From assembly GCA_964622685.1 (NCBI GenBank), contig CAZUUU010000119.1, positions 1 through 9,678 on the forward strand: a stretch of DNA of 9,678 nucleotides, read 5' to 3'. This DNA is from Methylibium sp964622685 (lineage in GTDB: Bacteria; Pseudomonadota; Gammaproteobacteria; Burkholderiales; Burkholderiaceae_C). A program made the translations under genes and the position numbers. This document shows, piece after piece, positions 6,542 to 9,678 of the stretch; the first letter of the stretch is position 1, and each line of letters starts with the position of its first letter. The notes below the pieces were generated by a model. That model was not told the origin of the DNA and did no database searches. It saw only the letters and a list, made by a program, of their open reading frames with translations.

Positions 6542-8178
6542 GTGACCCACTCGCCTGCCACCCCCACCGCCGTGCCCGACGTCTGCGACGTGCTCGTCGT
6601 CGGCGGCGGCATCAACGGCTGCGGCATCGCGCGCGACCTGGCCGGCCGCGGCTGGCAGGTCGTGCTGTGCGAGCGCGACGACCTGGCGGCCCACACCTCG
6701 TCGTCGTCGACCAAGCTGATCCACGGCGGGCTGCGCTACCTCGAGTACTACGAGTTCTCGCTGGTGCGCAAGGCGCTGACGGAACGCGAGGGCCTCCTGC
6801 GCAGCGCGCCGCACATCATGTGGCCCCTGCGCTTCGTGATGCCGCTGGACGCGTCGATGCGCCCGGCCTGGCTGATCCGCGTCGGGCTGTTCGTCTATGA
6901 CCATCTCGCGCGGCGCGAGGTGCTGCCGGCCTCGCGTGCCGTCGACCTGCGCCAGCACGCGGCGGGGGCGCCGTTGAAGCCCGACTTCGTGCGCGGCTTC
7001 GTCTACAGCGACGGCTGGGTCGACGATGCGCGGCTGGTGGTGCTGAACGCGATCGACGCCCGCGAGCACGGCGCGACCGTGCTGACGCGCACCCGCTGCC
7101 TGCACGCGCAGCGCAGCGCCGACGCCTGGACCGTGCAGATCGAACACGCCGGCGGCCGACGCCGCACGCTGCGTGCCCGCGCGCTGGTCAATGCCGCCGG
7201 GCCCTGGGCCGAAAGCTTCCTGCGCGGCGTGGCCGTGCCCGCGGCCGGCGAGACCCTGGCCACGCGCAGCCTGCGCCTGGTCAAGGGCAGCCACATCGTC
7301 GTGCCGCGGCTCTTCGAGCACGACCATGCCTACATCTTCCAGAACCCCGACCGCCGCATCATCTTCGCCATCCCCTACGAGGGCGCGTTCACGCTGATCG
7401 GCACCACCGACATCGAGCTGCAGGGCGGCGACCCGGCGGCCGCACGGATCGACGCCGACGAGACGGCCTACCTGTGCACGCAGGCCAGCCGCTACTTCCG
7501 CGCGCCGGTGCGGCCGGCCGACGTGGTGTGGAGCTACTCGGGCGTGAGGCCGCTGCTGGACGACGACTCCGGCGACCCGAGTGCCGTGACGCGCGACTAC
7601 CTGCTCGAAGCCAACACCGACGCCGCGCCGCTGCTCAGCATCTGGGGCGGCAAGATCACGACCTTCCGCAAGCTGGCCGAGGACGCAGCCGACGACCTGG
7701 GCCGCATGCTCGGCGACGAGCGTCCGGCCTGGACGCACGGCGTGTTCCTGCCGGGCGGCGACCTGTCGGCGTGGATCGACGGCGGGGCCGGCGGACCAGG
7801 CCGCGGCGGTCGGCCCGACCTCGATTTCGAACGCTTCGTCGGCGCGCTCGGCCGCCGGCATCCGTGGTTGCCGGCAGCGCTGGCGCACCGGCTGGCGCGG
7901 GCCTACGGCTCGCGCATCGAGCGTGTGCTCGGCGACGCGGCTTCGCTGGCCGAACTCGGGCCCGAGGTCGCCCCGGGCCTGCACGAGGCCGAACTGCGCT
8001 ACCTGCGGCGCGACGAGTGGGCGGCGAGTGCCGACGACGTGCTGTGGCGCCGCTCCAAGCTCGGCCTGCACGTCGGGGCCGGCGCCCGCGAGCGCGTGCA
8101 GGACTGGTTCGACGCGGCGAACGATGCCCCGGCCGGCGCCGAGGCTGCCGGGGCGTCCGCCAGGAGCGAGGCCGCCTG

Positions 8179-8179
<1 letters not shown>
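6542..8179 (+). CDS. glpD: Aerobic glycerol-3-phosphate dehydrogenase
   Basis: A 545-residue FAD-dependent membrane-associated enzyme that oxidises sn-glycerol 3-phosphate to dihydroxyacetone phosphate and passes electrons to ubiquinone. The N-terminal dinucleotide fold carries VLVVGGGINGCGIARDLAGRG (17-37). The G3P dehydrogenase signature SSTKLIHGGLRYLEYYEF is at 55-72. Further matches to GlpD are RPAWLIRVGLFVYDHL, GFVYSDGWVDDARLV, LVKGSHIVVPR, WSYSGVRPLLDDD and SIWGGKITTFRKLAEDA, with the C-terminal DEWAASADDVLWRRSK segment. It is longer than E. coli GlpD (501) through an N-terminal stretch, a Gly-rich insert before the C-terminal domain, and an Ala-rich tail. No ATG is available; GTG at 6542 is chosen, but TTG at 6506 (12 residues longer, with a weak AGG upstream) is possible. 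It overlaps glpS by 1 nt. Confidence 0.95.
8126..8154 (+). other. Stem-loop at the glpD 3' end, upstream of glpS
   Basis: GCCCCGGC (8126-8133) and GCCGGGGC (8147-8154) form a perfect 8-bp GC stem around a 13-nt loop, which itself starts with the palindrome CGGCGCCG. It lies in the codons for the Ala-rich GlpD tail, 8 nt before the probable glpS ribosome site. It could influence mRNA stability or glpS translation. The structure is predicted from sequence only. Confidence 0.5.
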
Positions 8180-9284
<1,105 letters not shown>

Positions 9285-9285
<1 letters not shown>

Positions 9286-9678
9286 TGGCCCGCATCGACC
9301 TCGACCTGGCGCACGCCTACCGGCCCCACCCCAAGGCCGACAGCGACTACGCGCTGCTGCCGCTGAAGATGACGTTCGAGGACGGCGGTGCCTATGCGCT
9401 GCTCGGCCCTTCGGGCTGCGGCAAGACCACGCTGCTCAACATCGTCTCGGGCCTGCTGACGCCGTCACAGGGCACGGTCAGGTTCGACGGTCGCGACGTC
9501 ACCGCCGCCAGCCCGCAGCAGCGCAACATCGCGCAGGTGTTCCAGTTCCCGGTCATCTACGACACGATGACGGTCGCCGAGAACCTGGCGTTTCCGCTGC
9601 GCAATCGCAAGGTCGCACCGGACAAGATCAAGCAGCGTGTCGGCCGGGTTCGTCGCGGCGAAACCTGCGGCCGCGCCC
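9285..9678 (+). CDS. glpT: Glycerol ABC importer ATP-binding protein GlpT, N-terminal part
   Basis: The gene is cut by the right window edge after 131 codons. The N-terminus of an ABC ATPase is visible: Walker A GPSGCGKT (41-48), FDGRDVTAASPQQRNIAQ (67-84) and Q-loop VFQFP with Gln87, then YDTMTVAENLAFPLRNRKV (92-110). It would pair with GlpS to energise glycerol import; this GlpT is the ABC subunit, not the E. coli glycerol-3-phosphate antiporter of the same name. GGAGA at 9275-9279 gives a well-spaced ribosome site, and the ATG shares 1 nt with the glpS stop. After about residue 120 the translation no longer resembles the family, possibly an artefact at the sequence end (see findings). The permease and binding-protein genes should follow off-window. 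Confidence 0.85.

Noticed and set aside
6473..8071. 532-codon minus-strand open frame antisense to glpD
   Set aside because: Shadow of a strongly conserved gene, with no motif and no ribosome site.
7474..8178. Possible N-terminal fusion to GlpS, because its reading frame stays open far upstream
   Set aside because: The upstream part lies out of frame inside glpD and is Arg-rich shadow sequence. The ATG at 8179 with a TGATG junction and the normal ABC N-terminus give the real start.

Overview
The window is very GC-rich (about 70% by eye), with strong G/C preference at third codon positions. Gene spacing is tight, often with 1-4 nt overlaps. The protein families point to a betaproteobacterium of the Burkholderiales (Rubrivivax, Leptothrix, Ideonella or Variovorax-like). 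That placement rests on recognised sequence style, not on a marker gene. Both ends cut through genes, so this looks like a whole contig or an arbitrary slice.

Left part (1-4076). It begins with the C-terminal end of a thiamine-diphosphate-dependent, acetolactate-synthase-like enzyme, followed by a small META-domain (HslJ-like) lipoprotein. A YedA-type EamA/DMT exporter converges on the lipoprotein gene, and the two stop codons share one CTAG. The exporter is divergent from an Lrp/AsnC regulator. The 106-bp gap between them holds a clear dyad and a helically phased repeat, a plausible operator. The regulator overlaps by ATGA an RraA/HMG-aldolase-family gene. That gene has an odd proline-rich N-terminal extension encoded across two small palindromes, and a G-quadruplex-type tract near its 3' end. 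Next comes an exported metallo-beta-lactamase-fold hydrolase that resembles methyl parathion hydrolase and its lactonase relatives.

Right part (4111-9678). This is a glycerol catabolism locus. glpK and the DeoR-type regulator glpR lie on the minus strand. They are divergent from glpD, which is followed with 1-nt overlaps by two ABC ATPase genes of the GlpSTPQV glycerol importer type. The second ATPase runs off the window. The inferred scheme is that the ABC importer takes up glycerol, GlpK phosphorylates it, GlpD oxidises glycerol 3-phosphate to dihydroxyacetone phosphate and passes electrons to quinone, and GlpR represses from the 150-bp glpR-glpD gap, which carries 10-bp-phased repeats. The permeases (glpP, glpQ) and binding protein (glpV) would be expected just beyond the right end.

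I see no mobile element, CRISPR array, phage gene, rRNA or tRNA, and no wholly new multi-gene system. The points most worth following are the hydrolase with its lactonase-like active-site residues, the GlpS ATPase lacking its switch histidine, the repeat-derived RraA N-terminus, the regulatory repeats in the two divergent gaps, the G-quadruplex tract, and the stem-loop before glpS.
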